Assembly (NCBI GenBank): GCA_013178415.1
Contig: JABLXA010000006.1
Location: 103,325 to 167,324 of the forward strand
Reading direction: 5' to 3'
Origin: Bacillota bacterium
GTDB lineage: Bacteria; Bacillota; SHA-98; Ch115
DNA length: 64,000 nucleotides
A program made the translations under genes and the position numbers. Below the pieces are notes generated by a model that saw only the letters and a list, made by a program, of their open reading frames with translations, did no database searches and was not told where the DNA came from. The first letter of the stretch is position 1, and each line of letters begins with the position of its first letter. This document shows, in pieces, positions 16,899 to 25,402 of this stretch.

Positions 16899-18176
16899 CT
16901 ACCGGGCAAAAGCCCGTGCCACCTTAAGGATACCTCGGGCAATCAGCTCCATGTGCCTCTCCTCATAGGTGGGATGACAGGGGACGGTAAAGGTCCGCTC
17001 CTCGAGCCAGGCAGCGTTCGGACAGTGAACTTTTGAATAATCTACGCTCTCAGGGTTTGCCAATGGGTCTTTGAATGGATATCTGGCGCGCCCGAAGCCA
17101 TTGTGCTCCTGGTATGCCCTCTCCTTGTAACTCTGCGGCCAGAGCACGTGACCTACGGGAATACCTTCTTTAGCTAGCGCATTCACAAAGGTCTCTTTGT
17201 CGCAGGTAAGACGGTCAAGATCAAGAACTATTGGGAAAATCCAAAAACCATTGACCTTACCTTCCTCATTATGAATAGGCAAGTATTTGATCTGGGGACA
17301 GTCCTTGAGAGCCGCAATCAGAAACTCGCCATTCCTGCGCCGGTTCTTAAGATTCCACGAATCGAGCCTCTCCATCTCTTTTAGACCGATGAGAGACTGG
17401 ATTTCGGTCATCCGATAGTTGAAGCCCACTCTGTTATGGATATATGGCAGGGCTTCCTCGAGTTCAAGGAGGTTCATACGGGTTTTCACATCATATCCGT
17501 GGTCCCTAAATGACCTGCACTCCCAGGCCAGATCTTCGTTGTTGGTAATGACGCAGCCACCTTCACCGCCGGTAGTAAAGGTCTTGCTCTGGCAAAAGCT
17601 GAAGCACCCTACATCTCCGATGGTTCCAACCTTCTTGCCCTTATACATGGCTCCATGGGCTTGAGCACAATCCTCGATCACGTAGAGCTTATGTTTTCTA
17701 GCGATCTCCATTATCGGGTCCATTTCACAGACGTTCCCATAGAGATGCACCAAGAGTATGCCCCTAGTCCTGTCGGTTATTTTCGACTCTATGGACTCGG
17801 GAGAAATGGTGTGGTCCTTCCTCTGGACATCCGCAAACACGGGGATGGCCCCGGCCTGGCAGATGCAGAAAGACGAAGCTATGAAGGTATACGAGGTTGT
17901 GATTACCTCATCCCCAGGGCCTATACCGAGCGCGGCAAGAGCGGTATGGAGCGCAGAAGTCCCGCTTGAGGTCCCTATCCCATATTTCGCACCATTCCAT
18001 TCGGCGAATTTCTGCTCAAATTCCATCCCGTATTTTCCGGTCCAATAATTGACCTTCCCTGTTATAAGGGGTTCGGTTGCAGCCTTAATGGTCTCCTCGG
18101 AGAATTGTGGCCACATCGGGAAACGTTCCCTTGTCACCGGTTCCCCACCATATATCGCTAAGGTCTCTTTACTCAC
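16899..18176 (-). CDS. DegT/DnrJ/EryC1-family sugar aminotransferase
   Basis: A 425-residue PLP enzyme with the motif 'TSSGTSALHTALAALGIGPGDEV' split across residues 69-91, 'VIEDCAQAHGA' near 166-176, and the PLP lysine K198 in 'FCQSKTFTTGGEGG'. It differs clearly from the other DegT gene in the window, so it is a distant paralogue and not a recent copy. Close relatives make or use aminated sugars such as aminoshikimate/kanosamine-type or 3-amino sugars. The GTG start at 18176 follows GAGAGGGGTG. It precedes the NagB-like and PIG-L genes by 53 bases; a shared amino-sugar pathway is inferred. Confidence 0.87.
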   Translation of the reverse strand: MSKETLAIYGGEPVTRERFPMWPQFSEETIKAATEPLITGKVNYWTGKYGMEFEQKFAEWNGAKYGIGTSSGTSALHTALAALGIGPGDEVITTSYTFIASSFCICQAGAIPVFADVQRKDHTISPESIESKITDRTRGILLVHLYGNVCEMDPIMEIARKHKLYVIEDCAQAHGAMYKGKKVGTIGDVGCFSFCQSKTFTTGGEGGCVITNNEDLAWECRSFRDHGYDVKTRMNLLELEEALPYIHNRVGFNYRMTEIQSLIGLKEMERLDSWNLKNRRRNGEFLIAALKDCPQIKYLPIHNEEGKVNGFWIFPIVLDLDRLTCDKETFVNALAKEGIPVGHVLWPQSYKERAYQEHNGFGRARYPFKDPLANPESVDYSKVHCPNAAWLEERTFTVPCHPTYEERHMELIARGILKVARAFAR

Positions 18177-18237
18177 TTATCTTACACCCCTCTCGATTTT
18201 GACTTATCTTCCAGCCCTTCATAATTCTAGAGAAACT

Positions 18238-19275
18238 TTAGAGAAGAATCGTGCGGCCTTCCCTCGCAGACTGGTAGGCAGCCAACATGACTCTAAGGTT
18301 CCAAAGTCCCCTCTCCCCTGGATTTGTAGGTTTGTGCCCCTCCCTAATGGCGGCATTCACATCTTCGATCTCAGCCTGGTAGATGTTCACGGGCGCAACC
18401 TCCACCTGTTCTTCGGAAGAGTCCTCCCGCCTTTGAGCAGCTTCATAGCCCCGTTTTTCCTTTTCGACCCTGGCGATCATCCTCCCCAGGGAACTCTGTC
18501 CTATGGTCCCCCTTGCCTCCACGCTCCCCCGGGTGCCGTAGACCTCCAGCACATTGAGAGCCGAGGCGTCAGGGATGTTGAAGTTGTTGTCTACTATCCC
18601 GAAAGCGCCATTTTCGAACTGAAGAGCCACGACGGAACTGTCTTCCACCTCATACTTATGAGTCAGAGTAGCATTAAAGGCACTCACCTTCACCACCCTG
18701 CCCATGAACATCTCAAGAAGATCCACGCAATGGCTCCCCATATCCATGAGGGCTCCTCCCCCGCCGAGCTCAGCTACCTGCCGCCAGGCCCCCGGGATAT
18801 CTGGGTACCAGCACGTGAGCTGCGCTCGCCCTAGAACAGGGTCTCCGAGCTCGCCCTTATTGATCATCTCCTTGAGCCTCACATGGTGGGCGTGAAACCT
18901 CATCATGAATCCCACGGCAAGCGTAAGCCCGGCGGTTTCGGCCTTTCCTACCATATCCTCTGCCTCTTTGAGGGTTAGTGCCAGCGGCTTTTCGCATAGG
19001 ACGTGTTTACCAGCATTAAATGCCAGAAGGGCTTGTTGGTGATGAAGGTGAGTAGGTGTCGCTATATAAACCGCATCTATGTCGTCCCTTGATAGCAGGT
19101 CCTCTTCGCGAGAATAAGCTTCGCACCTATATTTCTCACCCACAGCCCTTGCCCGGGCCTCGTCCACATCCATTACTGCAACAAGCTTGGTATCCCGTGC
19201 TTTCGTTATGCCCTCGGGAATAGTCCTCCTGTCGGCTATACCACCTGCCCCTATAACACCCCAGCGTACAACCAT
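18238..19275 (-). CDS. Gfo/Idh/MocA family oxidoreductase
   Basis: A 345-residue enzyme. The Rossmann start is 'WGVIGAGGIADRRTIPEG', the family motif 'CEKPLAL' is near residue 98, and 'LMDMGSHCVDLLEMFMG' near 183 carries the His/Asp pair of the active site. NAD(P)-dependent oxidation of a sugar hydroxyl is the family activity. ATG 19275 follows GGGGGAGA. It lies between the decayed Gfo/Idh gene upstream and the DegT gene 61 bases downstream. A dehydrogenase making a keto sugar next to an aminotransferase is a common pairing and fits oxidation followed by amino exchange. Confidence 0.88.
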   Translation of the reverse strand: MVVRWGVIGAGGIADRRTIPEGITKARDTKLVAVMDVDEARARAVGEKYRCEAYSREEDLLSRDDIDAVYIATPTHLHHQQALLAFNAGKHVLCEKPLALTLKEAEDMVGKAETAGLTLAVGFMMRFHAHHVRLKEMINKGELGDPVLGRAQLTCWYPDIPGAWRQVAELGGGGALMDMGSHCVDLLEMFMGRVVKVSAFNATLTHKYEVEDSSVVALQFENGAFGIVDNNFNIPDASALNVLEVYGTRGSVEARGTIGQSSLGRMIARVEKEKRGYEAAQRREDSSEEQVEVAPVNIYQAEIEDVNAAIREGHKPTNPGERGLWNLRVMLAAYQSAREGRTILL

Positions 19276-19303
19276 CTCTCGTCTCCCCCTTCCCCAATGG
19301 GAC

Positions 19304-19673
19304 CTAACATATGCGTTTCACTTTTACTGGCCGGCCTGTGCGCGTACTCTCAATAGCCGCAATACCAGCCGCTATGGTCCTGGCCCCTTCCTTGCCATCC
19401 ATCTCAAGCGGCCTGTCATTCAATATGGCATCCACGAGCTCTGCTACCTCGCCGGTTACGTTGTGATTATTTATGTTTACCGGGATCGCAGCATAGCTCG
19501 GCACCTCGGGGCGGTAGGCCTGATATACATAAATCTCGCGGGCTGTATTCTCGGCGATTACAGTTCCTCTCGTCCCATAGAAGGTAGCCCTTATGGTGCA
19601 AGGCTTCCGAGCCCTTATTGAGATGCTGATAGCCCATTCTGAGCCCGATAACGCCAGTGCCAAGTTTCTTCAT
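19304..19673 (-). pseudogene. Gfo/Idh gene reduced to its two ends
   Basis: From 19673 the reading MKKLGTGVIGLRMG is the typical start of a Gfo/Idh Rossmann fold. After about 15 residues that frame loses similarity, and a different frame (ending at 19304) gives about 110 residues of a Gfo/Idh C-terminal domain: 'ATFYGTRGTVIAENTAREIY', then 'AELVDAILNDRPLEMDGKEG', then 'RTGRPVKVKRIC'. The middle, about 200-250 residues including the EKP motif, is gone. It is therefore an internal deletion with a frame change, and the gene is dead. Confidence 0.75.
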
Positions 19674-19801
19674 ACCACCCCTTCTCCCCTTGATATTTCT
19701 TAGTTTTCTTAACTAATACCATAGTGATATTATTCGCTCCCAATGCTGCAAATTCCTTCAATGGCTCAGGATATTTCGAATAAAGTATCTACCTAGATTC
19801 G

Positions 19802-19822
19802 GGAGGCCAGTACCCGGCCTCC
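19802..19822. terminator. Hairpin after the ceramidase-like gene
   Basis: GGAGGCC (19802-19808) pairs perfectly with GGCCTCC (19816-19822) over a seven-base loop, 22 bases beyond the stop of the minus-strand ceramidase-like gene. There is no clear U-tract after it, so it may be an mRNA end-stabilising hairpin and not a strong terminator. Confidence 0.45.
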
Positions 19823-19843
19823 AGTCAGAGTTCCATCAGCAAG

Positions 19844-21235
19844 TCAGCCCCGGTATGCTTCCCGGAGGAGGCCCAGGCACGCATCTATCACGATGCCCGC
19901 GGTTTCGGGTACTAGCCGGCTGCTCCTTGCAAGCCTTGGTTCATACCCACCTTCGTTGAATGACCAGGGCATGGGGATATAACCCGCCGCCCCATTAGCT
20001 AAGGTCACAACCCCGGTAAACGGAAATGGGCTACCTTGTTTTATTGCAAGACCGATCTCTACGAAAGCCTCGGCAGGTATACCAGAGAGAGCTACGTCTC
20101 CAAAGGCCAAAACCTGGAATTCAAGGGTATCTGACTTCCTTTCATCCTCATCCAAAAGCAGAATCTCCCTCGCATAGACTTTCTCAACCAAGAGCGGGTC
20201 GTTGGTGAAGTCTATCCCCAGGAGTTCGCTGGCCTTCATTCCTTGATGAATCCCGAGGAGTTCCCGGGCTCGAGCGAGTTCTTCAGATGACGCAGCCCGC
20301 CTCTTTATCTCGACGGATTTCTTCCTGACCACAAGCCTCGAAACTGGAATAGGCTTCGCATTACCGAGGGTCTTCAAGACCTCGCCTGCAAGCATCCTTC
20401 CTATCCGCTTCGCCTCATCATATCCCTTAAGGCTCGCTATGGCGGCATCCGGATCAGTGGCCAAAACCTCGCTGCGCAGCTCGGAGCGGGCGGCACGTCC
20501 CACGTCAATATGGTTAATGTTACCGGAAGTTCCCATGAGATAAAGTGTCTCCGTCCCTTCCCCAATTACAGCCTCGATCTCTCTTGCCATAACCCCGGGG
20601 AAATCTGCGCTGATCATGGTGCCCCCAACTACATCCACATGGTTTGCATAGTTGACAAGGATGGCGAGAGTCTTGCCAGAAAGCGCTTTGATATGCACTG
20701 CCAGGACCCCTGGATCTGTTGGACCAGCGGCCTTTAATATGTCAGGATTCCCACGGCCCGGATTAGTACGTAAGCTCCCGTCCTTCATGACGTAACGCCT
20801 GTTAAAAACAAGCTCGGGAAGAGAACCCCTCCCGCAGGCGACCTCCGCATCCACAAGCCTCTCATTGGCGAGAACTACCACCCCCGCCAGAGATTCGATG
20901 AGATTTTCTAGATAGTCGGAGTTCACGCTCCCACTCAAAAGCCCCATTGTGACAGGCCCTGTATGAATATGTGTGGATGTCACCATTATGTTTCCTTCTG
21001 GAATGCCTGTTCCGCGGGAGGCACGAGATCTAACCTCAGCCACCTGGCCTTCCGAGAGCATGCAGAGGTCGGCCGAAACTATCGCGATCCTCTCTCCGTC
21101 GAATTCAAGCACCATGGCACGACCATGGATTCTATCCAATACCCCAGTTGCTCGTCTTACGTTGAAATAGCCGGCTAATTCCGTCCCTAGCGGGGGCGTA
21201 ATATCCACCCTTGCGGAACCTGCTCGTAATCCCAT
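19844..21235 (-). CDS. Neutral/alkaline ceramidase-like hydrolase
   Basis: A 463-residue protein matching the N-terminal catalytic domain of neutral ceramidases. It begins 'GSARVDITPPLGTELAGY', has the metal-binding 'TSTHIHTGP' (His89, His91) and a second 'NYANHVDVVGG' histidine near residue 210. Known members are zinc amidases that cut N-acyl bonds in ceramide. Bacterial relatives without a signal peptide and without the C-terminal domain, like this one, have unknown substrates. It follows GH20 by 33 bases, so an N-acyl sugar or other N-acylated product is a plausible substrate. ATG 21235 has GGAGGAAAT before it; the earlier ATG 21259 does not. Confidence 0.75.
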   Translation of the reverse strand: MGLRAGSARVDITPPLGTELAGYFNVRRATGVLDRIHGRAMVLEFDGERIAIVSADLCMLSEGQVAEVRSRASRGTGIPEGNIMVTSTHIHTGPVTMGLLSGSVNSDYLENLIESLAGVVVLANERLVDAEVACGRGSLPELVFNRRYVMKDGSLRTNPGRGNPDILKAAGPTDPGVLAVHIKALSGKTLAILVNYANHVDVVGGTMISADFPGVMAREIEAVIGEGTETLYLMGTSGNINHIDVGRAARSELRSEVLATDPDAAIASLKGYDEAKRIGRMLAGEVLKTLGNAKPIPVSRLVVRKKSVEIKRRAASSEELARARELLGIHQGMKASELLGIDFTNDPLLVEKVYAREILLLDEDERKSDTLEFQVLAFGDVALSGIPAEAFVEIGLAIKQGSPFPFTGVVTLANGAAGYIPMPWSFNEGGYEPRLARSSRLVPETAGIVIDACLGLLREAYRG

Positions 21236-21268
21236 ATTTCCTCCCCCTTGTTTCGACAAGCTGGTTTA

Positions 21269-23065
21269 TCAAGCCTTCCTTGTGAGGACCCACTCAAGGG
21301 GCGCCAATTCTCGAGGCCTTTGGCCTGCCCTGATGGAGTCCACGATCCCAGCAAGTTGGCTGCGTAATTCGAGGAATGCATTGCGCATCATGGTGAGATC
21401 CCGCATGAGATGTGGAACTATGAGACCTCTGACCGGACCAGGCTCGACTATCTTATCGAACTCAGCCATAGCCTCCTCTGCCGCCTGCGAAGACGGAGAA
21501 CCTTGAAGCAGTGCGGCGTACTTCGCCCGAAAGTCTGAGGGCTTATCCACCGTCTCCCGGTTCCAGGACCACTCTGAGAGCGCCAGGTAGTTCCTATGGA
21601 AAGCAGGGTCGTATGCTCCATAGGGTTCAATCCCTTCAGCCCCATTCTCATATCCAAGTTTCGTCATAAGCTGGATGTTTTGGAGATAACTTTCGTTGAT
21701 CATCCAAAAATAATAGCCAATCATGGGATTAACCCACCGCTTGAGCCCGAGCTCTGAACGCAGCGTACGGAAAGATTCGGGCGGTTCGAGTCCGTACCAC
21801 CACCACTCAAGAACTACCTTATCCTTGAGCCCCCTCTCCTCGATCTGGCGCGCGAATTTGTCTCCAAGCACATCCATATGCCTTACTAATTGGTCATTCC
21901 ACAGACAGATCTGATCGATACCCTTATCCGAAAGGTGGGACATGAGTCGCAAAAGATATTCAACTAGGAGTTCTTCACGGGTTTTGGCACTGCATTCTTT
22001 GCATTTACACCATGGATCCACCGACCGCTTAGGTTCCATGGGATCGATCCCGATCAACGGGTAGATTTCATCCATTCCCATGTGGAAGGAATGAACATCA
22101 TTGGGAAGCAGGTACCTCTCAATTATCTCGTCATAGATCTTAAACATCATCTCATATGTCTTTGGTGAAGAGAGGCAGAAACCATATCCAGTAGGAAGGC
22201 TATTCTCATCCTTTGAGGATACCTCGGGGTAATGCCTTGGAATTAGGGTGTTATGGCCTAGACTGTTGAAATGCGGCCTTACAGTCACATTGTGATCCTT
22301 ACCATAAGCTATGACCTCGCCAAAGAAATCCTGAGCAAACATAGTAGGAAGGTATTCCAGCGTCACATAACCTGCCTTGCTTGGCGAGTAGTAGCGGATA
22401 GTCTTGGGAGTGGCGAGATCTGGATAATTCTTTAAAGGCAGCATAAGAAATTCCGTTATCTTATTGTCATATTGGATGCACCAGCACCCATAGACTCCCA
22501 CCCCGAGGAAGTTGAGTTTTATTTTGGCCATGAAATCAATAAGCTTTTTCCAATCATCTAGAGTCATGAGGTCGGGGCCCCATTTATCTTCTATGTAAAG
22601 CCCTCGATAGCGATAGTCAGGAAAATCGCGTATCTTCACCTTCGGCGCCGCAAGGTTCCCTTCTCTAAGCTCAAGAAGGTTTTCGAGAGTCTTGCAGCCA
22701 TAGAAGATGCCAGCATGATCATCTCCTGAGAGGAAAACCCCTGCATCGGAGATATCAAGGAAGTAGCCTTGATCATGGCTTCCCAAAGGATAGCGGTTAA
22801 GAGCCCACCAATCCTTCGCAATACTCTCGGAAGATCTGCCAATGTAGATAGCCTTACCCTCTCCCGGGCCATCTATGATATTTACGATATTCCCGCATTT
22901 CCTGCGGATTGCCATGGCGAGTTCCTCTGCAGCCTGGGTCCCAAAGCGGCCTGCCTCTGGAGTGAGCACAAGATTTACCTGCCTACCGAACTCAAGGTAC
23001 CCATCCAAAAGGTCCATACACTTCGGTTCCGGGAATAGCTTTCTGGCGATAGACTCCACCCCCAA
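21269..23065 (-). CDS. GH20-type beta-N-acetylhexosaminidase
   Basis: A 598-residue protein. An N-terminal GH20b-like domain of about 150 residues ('LFPEPKCMDLLDGYLEFG' to 'GIFYGCKTLENLL') is followed by the catalytic barrel opening 'YRYRGLYIEDKWG'. The acid/base pair is D332-E333 in 'HMGMDEIY', and a cysteine cluster 'WCKCKECSAK' follows. GH20 enzymes release terminal GlcNAc or GalNAc by substrate-assisted catalysis. No signal peptide is visible, so it should act inside the cell on imported oligosaccharides. The TTG start at 23065 is uncertain. It is co-transcribed with the ceramidase-like gene. Confidence 0.82.
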   Translation of the reverse strand: MGVESIARKLFPEPKCMDLLDGYLEFGRQVNLVLTPEAGRFGTQAAEELAMAIRRKCGNIVNIIDGPGEGKAIYIGRSSESIAKDWWALNRYPLGSHDQGYFLDISDAGVFLSGDDHAGIFYGCKTLENLLELREGNLAAPKVKIRDFPDYRYRGLYIEDKWGPDLMTLDDWKKLIDFMAKIKLNFLGVGVYGCWCIQYDNKITEFLMLPLKNYPDLATPKTIRYYSPSKAGYVTLEYLPTMFAQDFFGEVIAYGKDHNVTVRPHFNSLGHNTLIPRHYPEVSSKDENSLPTGYGFCLSSPKTYEMMFKIYDEIIERYLLPNDVHSFHMGMDEIYPLIGIDPMEPKRSVDPWCKCKECSAKTREELLVEYLLRLMSHLSDKGIDQICLWNDQLVRHMDVLGDKFARQIEERGLKDKVVLEWWWYGLEPPESFRTLRSELGLKRWVNPMIGYYFWMINESYLQNIQLMTKLGYENGAEGIEPYGAYDPAFHRNYLALSEWSWNRETVDKPSDFRAKYAALLQGSPSSQAAEEAMAEFDKIVEPGPVRGLIVPHLMRDLTMMRNAFLELRSQLAGIVDSIRAGQRPRELAPLEWVLTRKA

Positions 23066-23182
23066 TTTCTTATGACTGCGATAATCCTGGATCTAGAGAC
23101 CGAACCAGATGCGCAAGATCTCTCATGATAGTATCCTTCATATTTTGACATGGGGAGCATAGAGGGTCGATTGCCTATAAAT

Positions 23183-23211
23183 GAGGGGAGATATGCCGGG
23201 CATCTCCCCTC
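23183..23211. terminator. Perfect 10-bp hairpin between Gfo/Idh and GH20 genes
   Basis: GAGGGGAGAT (23183-23192) pairs with ATCTCCCCTC (23202-23211) over a nine-base loop, 29 bases after the Gfo/Idh stop on the minus strand. The following bases (ATTTATAGG on the coding strand) are only weakly T-rich. It probably ends or stabilises the upstream transcript. Confidence 0.5.
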
Positions 23212-23239
23212 ATCTGATGAATATTGAAGAGACTAACAA

Positions 23240-24193
23240 CTATATAGTCTTAGCCCTTATCATATCCACCAGCTCCATAGTTTTCACCGCGTCAGCAAAG
23301 CTGCTCGATGGCTCCTTTCCAGCCTTTACGCAGTCGATGAAATGCCGTGATTCTGCGAAGAATCCGTAATACTTATAATTCTCCCCACTACCCGCGATCT
23401 CCTTTGTATCTATGACAGTGACTTTTCCGTCCTCATAAATGAAACCCTTATCGTTGGGATTTAAAAAGGCGCTTACACCAGGAGCGTGGATCTCGAATGT
23501 ATGTATCCTCGTGCCGACGTTCCAGTTCGTGAGGAGGATCCCCGATACCCCGTTTTCGAAACGCACTATGGCATTCCAGCTATTAGGCACAACATCATCA
23601 TACTGGCTCTCAAGAGACGCGACCTCCATGGCATCGCTTCCGGCCATCCACCTTAGCGCATCTACAGCGTGAATGGCATCGCAACCTATGACATCTACAA
23701 CGCCATCATAGTAAACAGCGGAAGATTTCTTATAGAACGTGGCAACAACCTGATTTATCTTTCCGCGTTCCTCAACATACCGTTTCCCATAGGTCATCAT
23801 TGGTATATACCTTCGATTGAAGCCCACCATCGTGATACATCCATTTTCAGCGGCTATCCTCGCCATGGACTTCGCCTGAAATGTGGTTACTGCCGGCGGT
23901 TTTTCGATGAAAACATGAAGGCCTCTCTTGAGCGCGTAAATAACGATGTCAAATAGATGATGGGGAGGCATGAGAATATATACCGCATCCAGGCGCTCCC
24001 TTTCGATCATTTCCTTATAGTCTATATACCGCCTGGTAATGTTGAATCTATCCGCTGTGGCATTGAGTTTGCTCTCGACAAGATCGCATATAGCAACCAT
24101 ATTGACGTCCGGGAATTCAGCAAGTGATGGGTAATGCACGGAATTGGCCATAGACCCCGCGCCGATAAGCCCCACGTTGACCTTCTCCAACAC
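23240..24193 (-). CDS. Gfo/Idh/MocA family oxidoreductase
   Basis: A 317-residue protein, slightly short for the family. It has 'VGLIGAGSMANSVHYPSL' at the NAD site and 'FIEKPPAVT' near residue 93. The C-terminal domain carries 'VIGCDAIHAVDALRWMAG', with Asp/His/Asp at the expected catalytic strand. It is a sugar or sugar-acid dehydrogenase of unknown substrate. The GTG start at 24193 has only a weak upstream GGATGG. It is transcribed after the D-2-hydroxyacid dehydrogenase gene and is followed by a strong hairpin, so it may close that operon. Confidence 0.85.
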   Translation of the reverse strand: MLEKVNVGLIGAGSMANSVHYPSLAEFPDVNMVAICDLVESKLNATADRFNITRRYIDYKEMIERERLDAVYILMPPHHLFDIVIYALKRGLHVFIEKPPAVTTFQAKSMARIAAENGCITMVGFNRRYIPMMTYGKRYVEERGKINQVVATFYKKSSAVYYDGVVDVIGCDAIHAVDALRWMAGSDAMEVASLESQYDDVVPNSWNAIVRFENGVSGILLTNWNVGTRIHTFEIHAPGVSAFLNPNDKGFIYEDGKVTVIDTKEIAGSGENYKYYGFFAESRHFIDCVKAGKEPSSSFADAVKTMELVDMIRAKTI

Positions 24194-24273
24194 AGCCTAC
24201 CATCCTTTCACTGTTCATTCATGCCTGCACGCTCAATTAGGCAAACCTCAAAGGATAATCTCCATCCGGAAAA

Positions 24274-24328
24274 ATGCGCGTCGCGGTCTTCATCATTTTG
24301 ACGGTGCTGCCGCAGCCGCATGGGATTT
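24274..24328. repeat. Dispersed palindromic repeat, copy 1
   Basis: This intergenic element has the core TTCATCATTTTGACGG, then GTGCTGCC, then a short loop, then GCCGCATGGG. It shares about 65 alignable bases with the copy at 60226-60280 and the core with three units at 50426-50624. It lies directly after the stop of the hydroxyacid dehydrogenase; on the minus strand it ends in CGCAT followed by five T, so this copy could also serve as a terminator. Confidence 0.55.
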
Positions 24329-24330
24329 GT

Positions 24331-25335
24331 CTAAGCTATATAAGATAGGCTCTCCTTCTTGACGGGATTAATGGGAGCCTCGCCTGCCACAAAACGCTCG
24401 ATTTCTTCCGTTGCGTATCTTCCGAGCCTGAAGAGGCCATTGGTTACAACGCCGGCAATGTGGGGCGTTAAAATAACATTAGGAAGTGAGCGAAGGGCGC
24501 TGTCTTTTGTCGGCGGCTCAGGATCCGTAACGTCGATGCAGGCCCAGATCCTCCCCTTCTTGAGTTCGGCTATCAAGTCTTCCTCGTTTATTATCGAACC
24601 CCGTGCCGTATTGATTAGGATAGCGTTATCCTTCATTAGCCTAAGGTTATCCTTGTTCAGCATATGCCGGGTCGCAGGGATAGCTGGCGCGTGAACCGAT
24701 ACCACATCAGATTTCATCAGAAGTTCATCGAGCTCGACCTTCCGGGCGCCGAGTTCACGGATTTTATCCGCAGACCATATAGGATCATAAACCAGGATCT
24801 CAACTTCGAAATTCCGGAGAAGCTTGATATAATGCCTGCCTACATTGCTTGCCCCTATAACTCCTACGGTTATCTCAAAGAGCTCCCGGCAATCGTCAAT
24901 GGCTGCCTGATTTTCACGCCATAGCCCCTGACGCGTAAGCGCTGAGAGCCTCCAGATGTTCTTGAGCGAGGTAATTGTGAGACCAAGGGCCGTTTCCGCA
25001 ACCCCGATCGCGATCGCGGGGGAGCCGCTGGTCACAATGATATTCCTCTCCCAGACGGCATCTGAGACAATACCCTTTACGGTGCCTGCGGCATGCACGA
25101 CCAGCCTGAGATCTGGAGCCTTGTCAAGGATCTCCGCTGTAAGCATCGGGCATCCCCATGATGTAATACACGCTGAAGCCCCCTCAAGGACCTGCTCCAC
25201 GTCAGCTGATGTGGGGTTCTCATCTTTGGAATTGATGACAACATCAGCCACCTGCCGAAGCCTTTCGAGATACTCTTCCTTGAAGAGCTTCTTAGTTAAA
25301 GCATGGCTCTGCAGCAGTGCAATCCTGGGTTTCAT
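24331..25335 (-). CDS. D-isomer-specific 2-hydroxyacid dehydrogenase
   Basis: A 334-residue NAD-dependent dehydrogenase. The cofactor loop reads 'VGVIGASNVGRHYI' near residue 160, with Ser in place of the usual second Gly. The catalytic triad is visible: Arg245 in 'NTARGSII', Glu273 in 'DVTDPEPP' and His292 in 'LTPHIAGVV'. Such enzymes reduce 2-keto acids (glyoxylate, pyruvate, phosphoglycerate-type, or sugar-derived) to D-hydroxy acids or the reverse. The start ATG 25335 sits six bases after GGGGAG; the frame's earlier starts are less well placed. It lies between two Gfo/Idh genes and close to an enolase-superfamily dehydratase, so sugar-acid metabolism is likely. Confidence 0.87.
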   Translation of the reverse strand: MKPRIALLQSHALTKKLFKEEYLERLRQVADVVINSKDENPTSADVEQVLEGASACITSWGCPMLTAEILDKAPDLRLVVHAAGTVKGIVSDAVWERNIIVTSGSPAIAIGVAETALGLTITSLKNIWRLSALTRQGLWRENQAAIDDCRELFEITVGVIGASNVGRHYIKLLRNFEVEILVYDPIWSADKIRELGARKVELDELLMKSDVVSVHAPAIPATRHMLNKDNLRLMKDNAILINTARGSIINEEDLIAELKKGRIWACIDVTDPEPPTKDSALRSLPNVILTPHIAGVVTNGLFRLGRYATEEIERFVAGEAPINPVKKESLSYIA

Positions 25336-25402
25336 TGACATCTCCCCTTCCAAGGCGTCTCCCAAATTGCTGATACTCTGTCTTCATTCGGGAGCGCTAG
25401 AA

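Noticed and set aside
18049..18834. A 261-codon plus-strand ORF opposite the Gfo/Idh gene at 18238
   Set aside because: Antisense shadow of a well-supported gene, with proline- and serine-rich composition typical of a mirrored frame.
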